A stretch of DNA of 64,000 nucleotides from Pantoea sp. Ap-967 (GTDB taxonomy: Bacteria > Pseudomonadota > Gammaproteobacteria > Pseudomonadales > Pseudomonadaceae): the NCBI RefSeq assembly GCF_011752565.1, contig NZ_VWXK01000007.1, forward strand, positions 181,717-245,716. Reading direction: 5' to 3'. The notes below the pieces were generated by a model. The model had not been told where the DNA came from and ran no database searches. It saw nothing but the letters and a program-made list of their open reading frames with translations. A program made the position numbers and the translations under genes. Shown here piece after piece: positions 1 to 9,447 of the stretch. How positions within the stretch are numbered: the stretch's first letter is position 1; each line of letters opens with the position of its first letter.

Positions 1-2
1 AT

Positions 3-368
3 GACCAACACCCGACCCTGCGCGAAACTGCCCGTCAACTGGGCGAATACTTCGCCGGCAAGCGTCAGCAGTTCGACCTGATGCTGGATTTCGCCGGTAC
101 CGAGTTTCAGCGCCAGGTGTGGTCAGCCTTGCTGACCATCCCGTTTGGCCAGACGCGCAGCTACAGCGACATCGCCCGGCAGATTGGCAACCCTAATGCC
201 GTGCGCGCCGTAGGCGCCGCCAATGGGCGTAACCCCATCTCGATCATTGCGCCGTGCCACCGGGTGATCGGTGCCTCTGGCGGGCTGACCGGGTTTGCCG
301 GAGGCTTGCCGGCCAAGCAGTACCTGTTGGCCTTGGAAGGCCGGCAGAGCTTCACGCTGGATTTGTGA
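3..368 (+). CDS. ogt: Methylated-DNA--protein-cysteine S-methyltransferase (5' end outside window)
   Basis: Suicide DNA repair enzyme that moves alkyl groups from O6-alkylguanine to its own cysteine. The reading frame is already open at the first complete codon (position 3), with no convincing start, so the N-terminus lies to the left. The visible part carries the winged-helix DNA-binding segment, the arginine-finger region ([14 protein letters not shown]) and the active site IAPCHRVIG with the acceptor Cys in PCHR. The C-terminus ([13 protein letters not shown]) is complete. The last 39 bases, with the following REPIN, are duplicated immediately downstream. Confidence 0.93.
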   Translation, partial: DQHPTLRETARQLGEYFAGKRQQFDLMLDFAGTEFQRQVWSALLTIPFGQTRSYSDIARQIGNPNAVRAVGAANGRNPISIIAPCHRVIGASGGLTGFAGGLPAKQYLLALEGRQSFTLDL

Positions 369-377
369 TCTGCCTTG

Positions 378-480
378 GTAGGAGCGAGCGTAGCTCGCGA
401 TGGGGCGCGCAGCGGCCCCAGGGTTCCAGCTTCACGGCGGGGCTGCTTTGCAGCCCATCGCGAGCTGCGCTCGCTCCTAC
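378..480. repeat. REPIN (inverted REP pair), copy 1
   Basis: Inverted pair of REP sequences with outer arms GTAGGAGCGAGCGTAGCTCG and its complement ending GCTCGCTCCTAC, enclosing a GC-rich spacer. This is the group-1 type of this genome and is seen again at 23.4 and 50.9 kb. These elements are typical of Pseudomonas intergenic regions and are mobilised by RAYT transposases, none of which is encoded here. Confidence 0.88.
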
Positions 481-558
481 AGGGGGATCGCGGCGCGCCT
501 GGTGGTAATGGCCTTGGAAGGCCGGCAAAGCCTCACGCTGGATTTGTGATCTGCCTTG

Positions 559-661
559 GTAGGAGCGAGCGTAGCTCGCGATGGGGCGCGCAGCGGCCCC
601 AGGGTTTCAGCTTCACGGCGGGGCTGCTTTGCAGCCCATCGCGAGCTGCGCTCGCTCCTAC
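559..661. repeat. REPIN, copy 2 (in the tandem duplicate)
   Basis: Near-identical to the REPIN at 378-480, 181 bases upstream, sharing even its spacer (CTTCACGGCGGGGCTGC). The shared flanks show that it arose by tandem duplication of the locus and not by an independent insertion. Confidence 0.88.
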
Positions 662-709
662 AGGGGAGATCGCGGCGCGCCTGGTGGTAATAATCCCAGG
701 CCGATGCCC

Positions 710-952
710 TTAGTTGAACCAGCTCACCACCATGCACACCAGCACCGCCAGCACGGTGCCAGCGGCCAGCGTGTACTGCCAGTGCGCCTTGCGAGCATGC
801 GCCCTGATGGCGTCAAGATACTCGGCAGGCGAGGGCGCATCCGGTTGGTGGCGCAGCCCGTCGGCCAGGTCGGCCAGGCGCCCCTGAATCAACAGGCCAA
901 CCAGGTAATACGTCAGGGCAAAACTGCCCAAGGTCAGTAGCAGATACTTCAT
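710..952 (-). CDS. Small two-helix membrane protein, unknown function
   Basis: 80 residues. A hydrophobic N-terminal helix (LLLTLGSFALTYYLVGLLI), a polar loop of about 35 residues, then a second hydrophobic helix (LAAGTVLAVLVCMVVSWF) at the very C-terminus; probably an inner-membrane protein. Its ATG overlaps the stop codon of the upstream nitrilase-family gene (ATGA), so the two are almost certainly co-transcribed and translationally coupled. I do not recognise the family. Confidence 0.75.
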   Translation of the reverse strand: MKYLLLTLGSFALTYYLVGLLIQGRLADLADGLRHQPDAPSPAEYLDAIRAHARKAHWQYTLAAGTVLAVLVCMVVSWFN

Positions 953-1692
953 ACGCGACCCAGGTCCAGTACCTTGCAGCTGGCCGTTTGCGCCGCGGTA
1001 TCCAGTATCACCAGGCCTTCCTGGCGCTCATCCAGTGTCGCCAGCAAGTTGCCCTGGCGGTCCCAGGCCGCCGACCCGCCTGCGCCGATGAAAGTGTCGG
1101 CCGGGCCTACGCAGTTGGCCAGCAGCACCGGCATGCCCAGGTTGCGGGCGACCTGCGGGTAGTGCTCATAGCCTTCGCGCACGCCTTTGGCCGTCTTGGC
1201 CACGCTGACCAGGTACAGGTCGGCGCCCAGCTCCCTGGCGTGCAGGGCATGCTCGATGAACATCGATTCATAGCAGATGGCCGGGGCAATCTGGTGCTCG
1301 CCGCCACCGAATACGAACGGCTGCTTGCCCGGGGCGAAGAACGGCAGCTCGTCAGCGTGCAAGCGCTGTTTGGCATAAGCCAGTGGCGCCTGCCCGGGGC
1401 GCAGGATTGGCATGCCGATCAATACCCCGTTCGCGCTCGGCAGCGGCAGGCCCGCTGCCACGCTGATACCCAGGCGGTCACACAGGGCCTGCAGCGGCGC
1501 AAGGCGCGGGGTGTTCACTGGCAAGGCCAGTTGGCGCGCCAGGGTGGGCTCATAACCGGTCAGGGACAGTTCGGGAAACACCACCAGCCCGGCACCCTGT
1601 GCCGCCGCCTGCTCGATACAGTGTTGATGGCGGGCCAGGTTGGCTTCGAAGTCGCCCTTGCGCGAAGCCAGTTGAACAGCACAGAGTTTCAT
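949..1692 (-). CDS. Carbon-nitrogen hydrolase (nitrilase superfamily)
   Basis: Cytoplasmic amidase-type hydrolase of 247 residues, a normal length for single-domain nitrilase-superfamily enzymes. The catalytic Glu-Lys-Cys triad is visible: E41 in FPELSLTGY, K108 in YAKQRLH and C140 in PAICYESM. The substrate cannot be deduced; predicted amidases of this branch act on small amides. It is first gene of a two-gene unit with the overlapping small membrane protein. Confidence 0.9.
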   Translation of the reverse strand: MKLCAVQLASRKGDFEANLARHQHCIEQAAAQGAGLVVFPELSLTGYEPTLARQLALPVNTPRLAPLQALCDRLGISVAAGLPLPSANGVLIGMPILRPGQAPLAYAKQRLHADELPFFAPGKQPFVFGGGEHQIAPAICYESMFIEHALHARELGADLYLVSVAKTAKGVREGYEHYPQVARNLGMPVLLANCVGPADTFIGAGGSAAWDRQGNLLATLDERQEGLVILDTAAQTASCKVLDLGRV

Positions 1693-1757
1693 GGAGAGTC
1701 CTTCCCCCGGACCAAGTCTAAGGGCCGAGCATACTGCCAGAGCGCGCCGAGGATCAA

Positions 1758-2273
1758 TCAGGACGCTGGCTGCGCCGCGAAGCGCTGGCGGAACCAGTCA
1801 CCAAGCATGGCCTTCTCGGCGTACAGGCGGTCGCTGCCGTGGCTGGCGCGCCCCGGGCGGCTGAGGTACATCTTGTCGCTGACCCGCTCCTGGGCCTGGC
1901 GGTCTGGCTGGCCGGGCTGGCTCAGGGTGTAGTTCAGGTCGATGCTTGGCCAGGTAATCTCGCGCATGAAACGGACGTCGTTCGCACCGCGGTGCCAGGG
2001 CTCGTAACGCCCGGCCAGGTCGATGTCGCGGATGTTGACGACCAGGTGCTGGCCCGGCTGCAGATAGCGCTGGCCAAGCGTTTGCAGATACTGGTCGAGG
2101 GTCTTCATGACGTAATCATCGGCACCGCGCTCATAGCCTGGGCTGTTCAGGCTGGCGTCGCGAAATTTTTCCGGGTGGTCGAAACGCACCTCGACCTGCG
2201 CAGGTGGGGTGCCTTGTGCCATGCTGTTGGCAGACAGCGCCATGAGCACGGCACATACGAGAATGGTACGCAT
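1758..2273 (-). CDS. DUF3016-type secreted protein
   Basis: 171 residues. The start at 2273 gives a classic signal peptide (MRTILVCAVLMALSANSMAQ); a longer frame extends upstream but would lack this. The mature part has the pattern of DUF3016 periplasmic proteins (VEVRFDHPEKFRDAS near the start, YEPWHRGANDVRFMREI in the middle). The function of the family is unknown. It is transcribed divergently from the phosphatase at 2349, with only 75 bases between them. Confidence 0.82.
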   Translation of the reverse strand: MRTILVCAVLMALSANSMAQGTPPAQVEVRFDHPEKFRDASLNSPGYERGADDYVMKTLDQYLQTLGQRYLQPGQHLVVNIRDIDLAGRYEPWHRGANDVRFMREITWPSIDLNYTLSQPGQPDRQAQERVSDKMYLSRPGRASHGSDRLYAEKAMLGDWFRQRFAAQPAS

Positions 2274-2348
2274 GATGCGGCCTCCAGGGTGGCTTGCGTG
2301 TGCCTCCATTTTACGCTTGTGCAGGTAACCCAGCAGAGGAAGATTGTA

Positions 2349-3059
2349 ATGAGCCGGTTTCGGCGGGTAGCCGCCAACAGCAAGGGGCGCGACCTGGCGG
2401 TGGGCGATATCCATGGCCATTTTCACAGGCTGCAAGCGTGCCTGGATGACGTTGGGTTCGACCGCCATGTGGATCGCCTGTTCAGTGTCGGTGACCTGGT
2501 CGACCGCGGGCCCCACAGCGAAGAGTCCCTGCAATGGCTGGCCCAGCCCTGGTTCCATGCCGTGCAGGGTAACCATGAGTCATTGGCGATCACCCACCTG
2601 CGCGGCGGCCGACTGGACCTTGAGATGTACCGCGCCGCAGGGGGAGGCTGGTTCCTTGACCTGCCGGCCGACGAGCAGGCCGTCTACGTGGAGCAGTTCC
2701 TGCAACTGCCGATTGCCATGGAGGTGCAGACCGAAGCCGGCCTGATCGGCCTGCTGCATGCCAACAGCCCCTTCGACGACTGGGCTGCCCTGCGCGATAG
2801 CCTGCTGTTCGACGATGACCCGCAGGTGCGTGAGGTGTGCCAGTGGTCACGCACGCGGTTGAAAGAGGGCAATACCCAGCCGGTGGCCGGTGTGCGCGCA
2901 GTGCTGGTGGGGCACACGCCGGTGCTGCAGGCCAAGGCGCTGGGCAACGTCTGGCACCTGGACACCGGCGGTTGGGCCAACGGCCATTTCAGCCTGATGG
3001 ACATGGCCAGCCTGGCACTGCTCTACCCGGCAGCGCCAACGCCAGCGCCATCAGCCTGA
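2349..3059 (+). CDS. PP-family serine/threonine (metallo)phosphatase
   Basis: 236 residues, resembling the bacterial PrpA/PrpB type of calcineurin-like phosphatases. Metal-binding motifs occur in the expected order: GDIHGHF (D20, H22), GDLVDRGPHS (D49), GNHE (N75, H76) and a late VLVGHTPV histidine. These enzymes dephosphorylate proteins or small phosphodiesters and use a dinuclear metal centre. The start at 2349 was chosen because the phosphatase fold begins shortly after it; the frame itself stays open much further upstream. Confidence 0.9.
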   Translation: MSRFRRVAANSKGRDLAVGDIHGHFHRLQACLDDVGFDRHVDRLFSVGDLVDRGPHSEESLQWLAQPWFHAVQGNHESLAITHLRGGRLDLEMYRAAGGGWFLDLPADEQAVYVEQFLQLPIAMEVQTEAGLIGLLHANSPFDDWAALRDSLLFDDDPQVREVCQWSRTRLKEGNTQPVAGVRAVLVGHTPVLQAKALGNVWHLDTGGWANGHFSLMDMASLALLYPAAPTPAPSA

Positions 3060-3165
3060 ACCCTGCGCACACGCCGCCGACGGCCATACAGTTTTTGCCT
3101 GCGGCTGTACCTTGACCCACGGCTGGCCGGCGGGGACAGTAGCGGCTGGTTGCCTGGAGAACACA

Positions 3166-3789
3166 ATGGACCTGTCGAGCCTGCTGCTATTCATCCCCGC
3201 CTGCTTTGCCTTGAACATGGCGCCGGGGCCGAACAACCTGCTGTCGCTGCACAACGCCAGCCGTTATGGCTTGCGCACGGCCTGCGTTGCCGGCGGCGGG
3301 CGCATTGCCGCCTTCAGCGCCATGATCGCGCTGGCGGCCATGGGCCTGGCAGTGGTGCTGCACACCAGCGAATACCTGTTCATGGCGATCAAGGTGGTGG
3401 GTGCGGCGTACCTGTTCTACATCGCCTGGCAGTTGTGGCGTGCGCCGGTGGGCGAGGCGGTGCTGGCCAGCGAACACCCCCGTGGCACCTGGCGCCTGGC
3501 TCGCCAGGAGTTTTGGGTGGCAGCCGGCAACCCCAAGGCCATCCTGATCTTCACCGCATTCCTGCCGCAGTTCGTTTCGGTGGGCAGCGCCACCCCGGTC
3601 AGCGAGCAGTTCCTCTGGCTGGGTGTGCTGTTCCTGTTGCTGGAATGGGCGGCGATCGCCATCTATTCGGGCCTTGGCGCCTACCTGCAACGCTGGTTCA
3701 GCCAGCCAGGGCCGCGGCGTATGTTCAACCGGATCAGTGCTTCGCTGCTGGGTTGCGCAGGTTTGGGCCTTTTGGCTGCACGCCGCTAG
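3166..3789 (+). CDS. LysE/RhtB-family amino-acid exporter
   Basis: 207 residues with the hydrophobic pattern of six-helix LysE-type translocators. The N-terminal signature LNMAPGPNNLLSL matches the family motif APGPN. It probably exports an amino acid or derivative; the substrate is not predictable. The start at 3166 follows a GGAGA ribosome-binding site and gives the normal family N-terminus. The 3' end overlaps the convergent autotransporter gene by four bases. Confidence 0.92.
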   Translation: MDLSSLLLFIPACFALNMAPGPNNLLSLHNASRYGLRTACVAGGGRIAAFSAMIALAAMGLAVVLHTSEYLFMAIKVVGAAYLFYIAWQLWRAPVGEAVLASEHPRGTWRLARQEFWVAAGNPKAILIFTAFLPQFVSVGSATPVSEQFLWLGVLFLLLEWAAIAIYSGLGAYLQRWFSQPGPRRMFNRISASLLGCAGLGLLAARR

Positions 3790-6098
3790 AACTGCCAGCG
3801 CACGCCAAGGTTGACGCCGCTGGCTTGCTGCTGGCGGCTGTCGAGGTTGCTGGTGTACTGCACGCCGCCATGCAGGCTCAGTGCCTTGCTCAGCTGTGCT
3901 ACCAGGCCGCCCTCCAGTTGTAGCGAGGTGAAGCGGTAGTCGGTCTTGATGAGGTCTGTACCATCGAATTTCAGCGTGTCGCGACCGCCATCGCCGTGCC
4001 ACAGGTTGGCTTGCACGTAGGGCTGCAGCAGGTGGCCGCCGCGGCTGCTGAAGGCGCCTTCCAGGCGCACACCGACACGCCCGGTAAGCTCCACCTGGGC
4101 GTTGTGGCTGACCGAGGAAATACCGTCGCTGGCCGTGTCGAGCGAGACTTTCTGAGCGATCAGCTGCGCTTGCGGCTCCAGCGTCCAGTGTTGGGAAAGT
4201 GCCATGGGGTAGCCGGACTCCACCGAGGCAGTCCAGGCATGGCCGTCGAGGTTTAGCTGGCCACCGCGGTCGGAGCGGGCACGGCCCTCCAGGTGGGTAT
4301 ATTGCAGCACGGTGTCGAGGTACCCGCCTTGTGGCCCTACCAGGGTCCAGTAGCCGCCCACGCTGTCCCCATCGAGCGTGAGGTCGCCAACCCTGCGGTT
4401 GTACATGGCCAGGGCGAAGCCGTTGACGTCGCCGTCTAGCCGGCTGTGGCCGACATACAGGCCCACGTGCTGGCGGTAACCGTTGTCCATGGGTGTGGCG
4501 TAGAGGTCCTGGCCGACCTTGAAACCATACAGGTTGCCGTCCAGGGTGGGGCTGACCGTGCCGCTCCATTGTTCGCGTAGGGCACTGCCGTAGGCCTGGC
4601 CCCAGCTTGCCGGCAGGGCGCCTGCGCCGGCCAGCAGCATCTGGTCGCCCTGGCGCTGGTGGAAGGTGCCCAGCGCCTGGCGGGCGATGATCGCCGCACC
4701 CCGGGGCGCGGCGGCATACACCGCTACCTCGGGGCGGTACAGCGGCAGGCTTTCACCGGCCACCGGGGCTGGCAGTTCAGGCTGGCCGGGGGCAGGGGCC
4801 GCCACCGGGGGTGTCAACGCTGGCGCCACGGGGGGCTCGCCCGGTACCTCCTCGATGGGCGCAGCAGGGGCGGCCACCAGGGTTGAGCGCAAGTACCAGC
4901 TGTTTTCGCTTCCGGCGGTCACGCCGCCTTTGAACAGGCGGTAATCGTAGGCGCCGGCCGACAGGGTCTGGGTTTGCACAAAGGCACCGTTGCTGCTGGT
5001 CGCGCCGTCGCGCGCCTCGACCACCTCGATCCCGTTGCCGGGGGTGGCTGCGCCCGTCCCCCCGAGGTTGTTGACCAGCAGCTCAGTCGTGCCGGTGATC
5101 GTGCCCTGGCTCACCACCAACCGGTCGGACGCTGCATCGTCGCCGGCCAGCACGCTATTGACCCGCAGCACCCCGTTGTCGCCCTGGTAATTGCCGACCA
5201 CGGTCAGCCGGCCGAGGCCGTCGTTGCCGCTGCCCAGGTCGACGGTGCCGGCATTGACCAGCGTGGCGCCAAGGCCGCTGGTGAAGGGCACCAGGCTGCC
5301 TTGGCGGGAGATGAGCATGCTGCTGTTATCGAGGTTCAGCTGGCCGGTGCCGCTGGTGGCATCGCCCATGGTCAGCGTGTCGTCGAGGGCCAGGCGGCTG
5401 CTGTCGGTGAGGCTGATGCTTTCCCAATTGACGTAGAGCGAACCGCCGGCCACCTCGCTACCCCGGAACAGCAGGCTGTCGTTGCCGGCGCCACCGTCGA
5501 GGGTGATGTTCAGGGTGTCGGCCTTCAAGCCGATGATTGTGGCCTGGTCGTCGCCAATGCCCATGTCTACCCTGCCGCCAATACGCCCGCCCGACCAAGT
5601 GAACACATCGTTGCCAGCGCTGGCCAGCACGTTGCCCAGCAACTGGCCGCCACTGATGGTGATCTGGTCTACGCCGCCGCTGGTGCTGATGTTGCCGCCA
5701 ATGGTGCCGCCGCGCAGGATGATCGTGTCGTTGCCGAAACCGCTGACCAGGTTGCCGTCGATGCGGGTTTCCACGTCGGTGTCTTGGGACATCTCGAAGT
5801 AGTTGTCGGCCAGTTTCAGGTCCACCCGGCCAATCCGCCCGCCCGAAAAAATAGCGAAATCACCGTCCTCGAAGGCACCGATGATGCGCCCGCCGGACAT
5901 GTTGAAACGGTCGTAACCCTCGCCTTGGTTGAGCGACTGCACGGTGCCACCCGTCATGGTGAAGTCGTCGATGGCCGGGGTCTGGGAAACCGCGCCAAGG
6001 GTGTCGCCGGCCGATACGGTCAAGGACTGGGCATGCACCAGCAGGGGCAGGGTCAACAGCGGCAAGGCGGCGGGGATGTGCAGGCGTGGGTAGCGCAT
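3786..6098 (-). CDS. Autotransporter (type Va) with repetitive beta-helix passenger
   Basis: 770 residues. A signal peptide (ending VHAQS) is followed by a passenger of imperfect Gly-rich repeats with the theme GGxIGG/NDT (for example DTIILRGGTIGGNIST), as expected for a beta-helix. A Pro/Ala-rich linker (about 415-450) leads into a C-terminal autotransporter beta-barrel of about 280 residues ending in the aromatic signature RWQF. The outer-membrane protein presents or releases the passenger outside the cell. No protease triad is evident, so adhesion or aggregation is likelier. A GGAGA ribosome-binding site precedes 6098. Confidence 0.9.
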   Translation of the reverse strand: MRYPRLHIPAALPLLTLPLLVHAQSLTVSAGDTLGAVSQTPAIDDFTMTGGTVQSLNQGEGYDRFNMSGGRIIGAFEDGDFAIFSGGRIGRVDLKLADNYFEMSQDTDVETRIDGNLVSGFGNDTIILRGGTIGGNISTSGGVDQITISGGQLLGNVLASAGNDVFTWSGGRIGGRVDMGIGDDQATIIGLKADTLNITLDGGAGNDSLLFRGSEVAGGSLYVNWESISLTDSSRLALDDTLTMGDATSGTGQLNLDNSSMLISRQGSLVPFTSGLGATLVNAGTVDLGSGNDGLGRLTVVGNYQGDNGVLRVNSVLAGDDAASDRLVVSQGTITGTTELLVNNLGGTGAATPGNGIEVVEARDGATSSNGAFVQTQTLSAGAYDYRLFKGGVTAGSENSWYLRSTLVAAPAAPIEEVPGEPPVAPALTPPVAAPAPGQPELPAPVAGESLPLYRPEVAVYAAAPRGAAIIARQALGTFHQRQGDQMLLAGAGALPASWGQAYGSALREQWSGTVSPTLDGNLYGFKVGQDLYATPMDNGYRQHVGLYVGHSRLDGDVNGFALAMYNRRVGDLTLDGDSVGGYWTLVGPQGGYLDTVLQYTHLEGRARSDRGGQLNLDGHAWTASVESGYPMALSQHWTLEPQAQLIAQKVSLDTASDGISSVSHNAQVELTGRVGVRLEGAFSSRGGHLLQPYVQANLWHGDGGRDTLKFDGTDLIKTDYRFTSLQLEGGLVAQLSKALSLHGGVQYTSNLDSRQQQASGVNLGVRWQF

Positions 6099-6234
6099 CA
6101 GGCAGGTCTCCGTGTCCGCAAGGAGGGACCAGAACCCAGGGCTGTGCAGTGTGATGCAGCCCCAGGCCTGCCTGATTTGTAGGGGAATATGGCTGAGCGG
6201 GCAACTAGCAGAAATGCTAGGTGGCCCGCTGCCA

Positions 6235-6510
6235 TTAGTCGCGGTAGAAGGTTTGCACCAGGTGATAGCCGAACTTGCTCTTGATCGGCCCGTGCACGAC
6301 CCGCAGCGGCTTCTTGAAGATCACCTGGTCGATTGCGCCGACCATCTGGCCTGGGCGAATCTCGCCAAGGTCGCCGCCGCGCTTGCCCGAAGGGCAGATG
6401 GAGAACTTGCGGGCCAGCACGTCGAAGGCCTCGCCATTGGCGATGCGCTGCTTGAGCTTTTCGGCTTCATCAGCGGTTTTGACCAGAATGTGGCGGGCTT
6501 GAGCTTTCAT
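6235..6510 (-). CDS. Small parvulin-type peptidyl-prolyl isomerase
   Basis: 91 residues, a stand-alone PpiC/parvulin domain without signal peptide, so cytoplasmic. Parvulin landmarks are present: ARHILVKT at the N-terminus, SGKRGGDLG and the C-terminal FGYHLV. The start at 6510 was preferred to an in-frame one at 6594 because the parvulin fold begins there. It is clearly related to the second parvulin at 11431-11712; the two flank the yej/hbdH operon. Confidence 0.92.
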   Translation of the reverse strand: MKAQARHILVKTADEAEKLKQRIANGEAFDVLARKFSICPSGKRGGDLGEIRPGQMVGAIDQVIFKKPLRVVHGPIKSKFGYHLVQTFYRD

Positions 6511-6590
6511 GGGGCACCTGTACTTCGGGGGCAAAAAAAGGCCGGTATTATGCCTGAACGCAGGGGTTTGTGCGGTTTCAGGCTTGGCCG

Positions 6591-7361
6591 TCACTGGGCC
6601 AGCCAGCCGCCATCGACGTTCCAGGCGGCGCCGCGAACCTGGCTACCGGCCTCGCTGCACAGAAACAGCACCAATTCCCCCAGGTGCTCGGGGGTGACGA
6701 ACGCCAGCGAAGGCTGTTTCTCGGCCAACAAGTCATGCTGCGCCTGCACGGCATCGCCGCCCTGGGCGGCGCGGTCGTCGATCTGTTTCTGCACCAGCGG
6801 GGTCAGCACCCAGCCAGGGCAGATGGCATTGCAGGTGACATTGCTGGTGGCCGTTTCCAGGCCCACCACCTTGGTCAGGCCAACGACTCCATGCTTGGCC
6901 GCCACATATGCGGCCTTGCCCGTGGAACCCACCAAGCCATGCACCGAAGCGATATTGATGATCCGCCCCCAATTGCGTGCGCGCATGCCGGGCAGGGCCA
7001 GGCGGGTGCCATGAAACACCGCCGAAAGGTTCAAGGCGATGATCTTGTCCCAGCTTTCCACCGGGAACTGTTCCACCGGCGCCACGTGCTGAATGCCGGC
7101 ATTGTTGACCAGGATGTCGACGCCGCCGAACGCCTGTTCGGCCAGGGCGAACAGCGCTTCGATCTGCCCCACGTCGGACAGGTCGGCCGGATGGTGCAAG
7201 GCTTTTACCCCATGGGCGCCGATTTGTGCCAAGGCCGGTGCCGGGTCGCCGAAGCCGTTGAGCAGGATGTTCGCGCCAGCGCGGGCCAGTACCTGGGCGA
7301 TGCCCAGGCCAATGCCGCTGGTGGAGCCGGTGACGAGTGCGGTCTTGCCTTTGAGGGTCAT
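6591..7361 (-). CDS. hbdH: D-3-hydroxybutyrate dehydrogenase
   Basis: 256-residue short-chain dehydrogenase. It oxidises 3-hydroxybutyrate to acetoacetate with NAD+, a step in use of hydroxybutyrate or PHA. The Rossmann motif is TGSTSGIGLG near residue 11, NNAG follows, and the catalytic pattern is S(VHGLVGSTGKAA)Y...K, as in bacterial BdhA, with the NxxCPGWV segment after it. It has a strong AAGGAG ribosome-binding site and lies 11 bases after yejE, so it probably belongs to the yejABE operon. Confidence 0.9.
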   Translation of the reverse strand: MTLKGKTALVTGSTSGIGLGIAQVLARAGANILLNGFGDPAPALAQIGAHGVKALHHPADLSDVGQIEALFALAEQAFGGVDILVNNAGIQHVAPVEQFPVESWDKIIALNLSAVFHGTRLALPGMRARNWGRIINIASVHGLVGSTGKAAYVAAKHGVVGLTKVVGLETATSNVTCNAICPGWVLTPLVQKQIDDRAAQGGDAVQAQHDLLAEKQPSLAFVTPEHLGELVLFLCSEAGSQVRGAAWNVDGGWLAQ

Positions 7362-7372
7362 GCGGTTACTCC

Positions 7373-8392
7373 TTAGCGTCTAGGGTCGAATGCCTCGCGC
7401 AAGGCATCGCCGATAAATACCAGCAGCGACAGGATGACCGCCAGCGCGAAGAAGGCGGTGAAGCCCAGCCACGGTGCCTCCAGGTGCTGTTTGCCCTGGG
7501 TCACCAGCTCGCCCAGCGAGGCGCTGCCGGCCGGCATGCCAAAACCGAGGAAGTCCAGCGCCGTCAGCGTGGTGATTGCCCCGGTCAGCATGAACGGTAC
7601 ATAGGTTAGCGTCGCATTCATCGCATTGGGCAGAACATGGCGCAAGAGCACCTGTGTATCCGGCAAGCCCAGTGCCCGCGCCGCTTTCACGTATTCCAGG
7701 TTGCGCCCCCGCAGAAACTCGGCGCGCACTACATCCACCAGGGTCAACCAGGAAAACAACGCCATGATGCCCAGCAGCCACCAGAAGTCCGGCTCGACGA
7801 AGCCACTGAGGATAATCAGCAGGTAGAGCACGGGCAGCCCGGACCACACCTCCAGCAAGCGTTGCCCCAGCAGGTCGGCCCAGCCGCCGTAGTAGCCCTG
7901 CAGCGCGCCGGCCGCAACGCCGATCAGTACGCTGGCCACGGTCAAGGCGAAGGCGAACAGCAACGAGGTGCGGGTGCCATACAGCACCCGGGCAAGCACG
8001 TCGCGGCCCTGGTCATCGGTGCCCAGCCAGTTGCTGCTGCTCGGCGGGCTAGGGGTTGGTACCTGCAGGTCGTAGTTGGGGGTGTCGGCGCTGAACGGGA
8101 TGGGAGCGAACCACATCCAGCCGCCCTGGCCCTCGATCAACTGGCGCACGTAGGCGCTGCGGTAATCGGGCTGGAACGGCAGTTGGCCGCCGAATTGCTG
8201 CTCGCTGTAGCGTTTGAGTGCCGGCACGTACAGCTGGCCCTTGTAGCCCAGCAGCAGCGGCTTGTCATTGGCCACCAGCTCGGCGCACAGGCTCAGCACC
8301 AGCAGGCCGGCAAACAACCACAGCGACACCCAGCCCAGGCGGTTGCGGCGAAAGCGTTGCAGGCGACGACGGGAAACCGGCGACAGCATCAA
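7373..8392 (-). CDS. yejE: Oligopeptide-type ABC transporter permease (YejE-like)
   Basis: 339 residues. An N-terminal helix, the long periplasmic insert typical of YejE/OppC permeases (residues about 45-135), then five membrane segments. The [21 protein letters not shown] motif marks the family and the EAA loop lies near [22 protein letters not shown]. It forms the membrane channel for peptide import with YejB. It overlaps yejB by four bases. No ATPase gene (yejF) follows; hbdH does. Confidence 0.92.
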   Translation of the reverse strand: MMLSPVSRRRLQRFRRNRLGWVSLWLFAGLLVLSLCAELVANDKPLLLGYKGQLYVPALKRYSEQQFGGQLPFQPDYRSAYVRQLIEGQGGWMWFAPIPFSADTPNYDLQVPTPSPPSSSNWLGTDDQGRDVLARVLYGTRTSLLFAFALTVASVLIGVAAGALQGYYGGWADLLGQRLLEVWSGLPVLYLLIILSGFVEPDFWWLLGIMALFSWLTLVDVVRAEFLRGRNLEYVKAARALGLPDTQVLLRHVLPNAMNATLTYVPFMLTGAITTLTALDFLGFGMPAGSASLGELVTQGKQHLEAPWLGFTAFFALAVILSLLVFIGDALREAFDPRR

Positions 8393-9447
8393 TGCGCCCT
8401 CGTGTCGAAGTCGATGCGCGGGTCGAGCACGGTGAAGGCCAAATCACCGATCAGACGAAACAGCAGGCCGGCGAGGGTGAAAATGAACAGGGTGCCGAAC
8501 ACCACCGGGTAGTCGCGCGACACCGCGGCCTCGTAGCTCATGCGCCCCAGGCCATCGAGGGAAAAGATCACCTCGATCAGCAGCGAGCCTGCGAAAAACA
8601 CCGTAATCAACGCCTGGGGCAGGCCGGCCAGCACCAGCAGCATGGCGTTGCGCAGCACATGGCCGTACAGCACCCGGCGCTGGCTCAGGCCCTTGGCCCG
8701 GGCGGTCACCACGTACTGGCGAGAAATTTCGTCGAGGAAGGCGTTCTTGGTCAGCAGGGTGAGGGTGGCGAAGCCGCCAATCACCAGCGCACCCACCGGC
8801 AGTACCAGGTGCCAGAAGTAGTCGGCAAGCTTGCCCAAGAGGCTCAACTGGGCGAAATCTTCCGACACCAGGCCGCGCACCGGAAACCAGTTCAGCGAGG
8901 TGCCGCCGGCGAACAGCACGATCAGTAGCAGGGCGAACAGGAACGAGGGCAGGGCATAGCCGACCACGATCAGCGCGCTGCTCCAGGCATCGAAGCGGCT
9001 GCCGTGGTGCACGGCCTTGCGAATGCCCAGCGGGATCGACACCAGGTAGGTGATCAAGGTCGCCCAGAAGCCCAGTGACAAGGTGACGGGCAGCTTGTCG
9101 AGAATCAGGTCGGTGACCTTGGCGCCACGGAAAAAGCTCTGGCCGAAGTCCAGCCGCGCGTATTGGCCGAGCATCAGCCACAGGCGCTCGGAGGCGGTTT
9201 TGTCGAAGCCGTACTGGCGCTTGATCTCTTCGATCAGCTTGGGGTCCAGGCCCCGGGTGGCGCGCGATTCACCGTGCACCACCTCGGCCCGTGCGCCAGG
9301 GGCGCCGGCGCCGATGCCCTGCAGGCGCGCCACCGCCTGTTCCACCGGGCCACCTGGGGCGGCCTGGACGATGGCGAAGTTGACCAGCAGGATCGCCAGC
9401 AAGGTGGGAATGATCAGCAGCAGGCGCCGCAGGATATAGCGGGTCAT
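8389..9447 (-). CDS. yejB: Oligopeptide-type ABC transporter permease (YejB-like)
   Basis: 352 residues. The start at 9447 gives the classic permease N-terminus [19 protein letters not shown]; the longer in-frame start at 9510 lies inside yejA and is rejected. The EAA-type cytoplasmic loop is near [19 protein letters not shown]. It contains the residue-70-140 insertion typical of YejB. ATGA-type overlaps with both yejA and yejE show a tightly coupled operon. Confidence 0.92.
   Translation of the reverse strand: MTRYILRRLLLIIPTLLAILLVNFAIVQAAPGGPVEQAVARLQGIGAGAPGARAEVVHGESRATRGLDPKLIEEIKRQYGFDKTASERLWLMLGQYARLDFGQSFFRGAKVTDLILDKLPVTLSLGFWATLITYLVSIPLGIRKAVHHGSRFDAWSSALIVVGYALPSFLFALLLIVLFAGGTSLNWFPVRGLVSEDFAQLSLLGKLADYFWHLVLPVGALVIGGFATLTLLTKNAFLDEISRQYVVTARAKGLSQRRVLYGHVLRNAMLLVLAGLPQALITVFFAGSLLIEVIFSLDGLGRMSYEAAVSRDYPVVFGTLFIFTLAGLLFRLIGDLAFTVLDPRIDFDTRAH

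Larger units (their letters stand above)
330..692 (+). repeat. Tandem duplication (about 181 bp x 2) of the ogt 3' tail plus REPIN
   Basis: Copy 1 spans about 330-510 and copy 2 about 511-692. Each begins at GCCTTGGAAGGCCGGCA inside ogt, includes the stop codon region, runs through a complete REPIN and ends at GGTGGTAAT. The copies differ by a handful of substitutions (for example GAGCTTCACG versus AAGCCTCACG) and one 1-base indel. The second copy carries a non-functional echo of the last codons of ogt. The 341-base gap between ogt and the next gene is essentially filled by this repeat. Confidence 0.9.
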
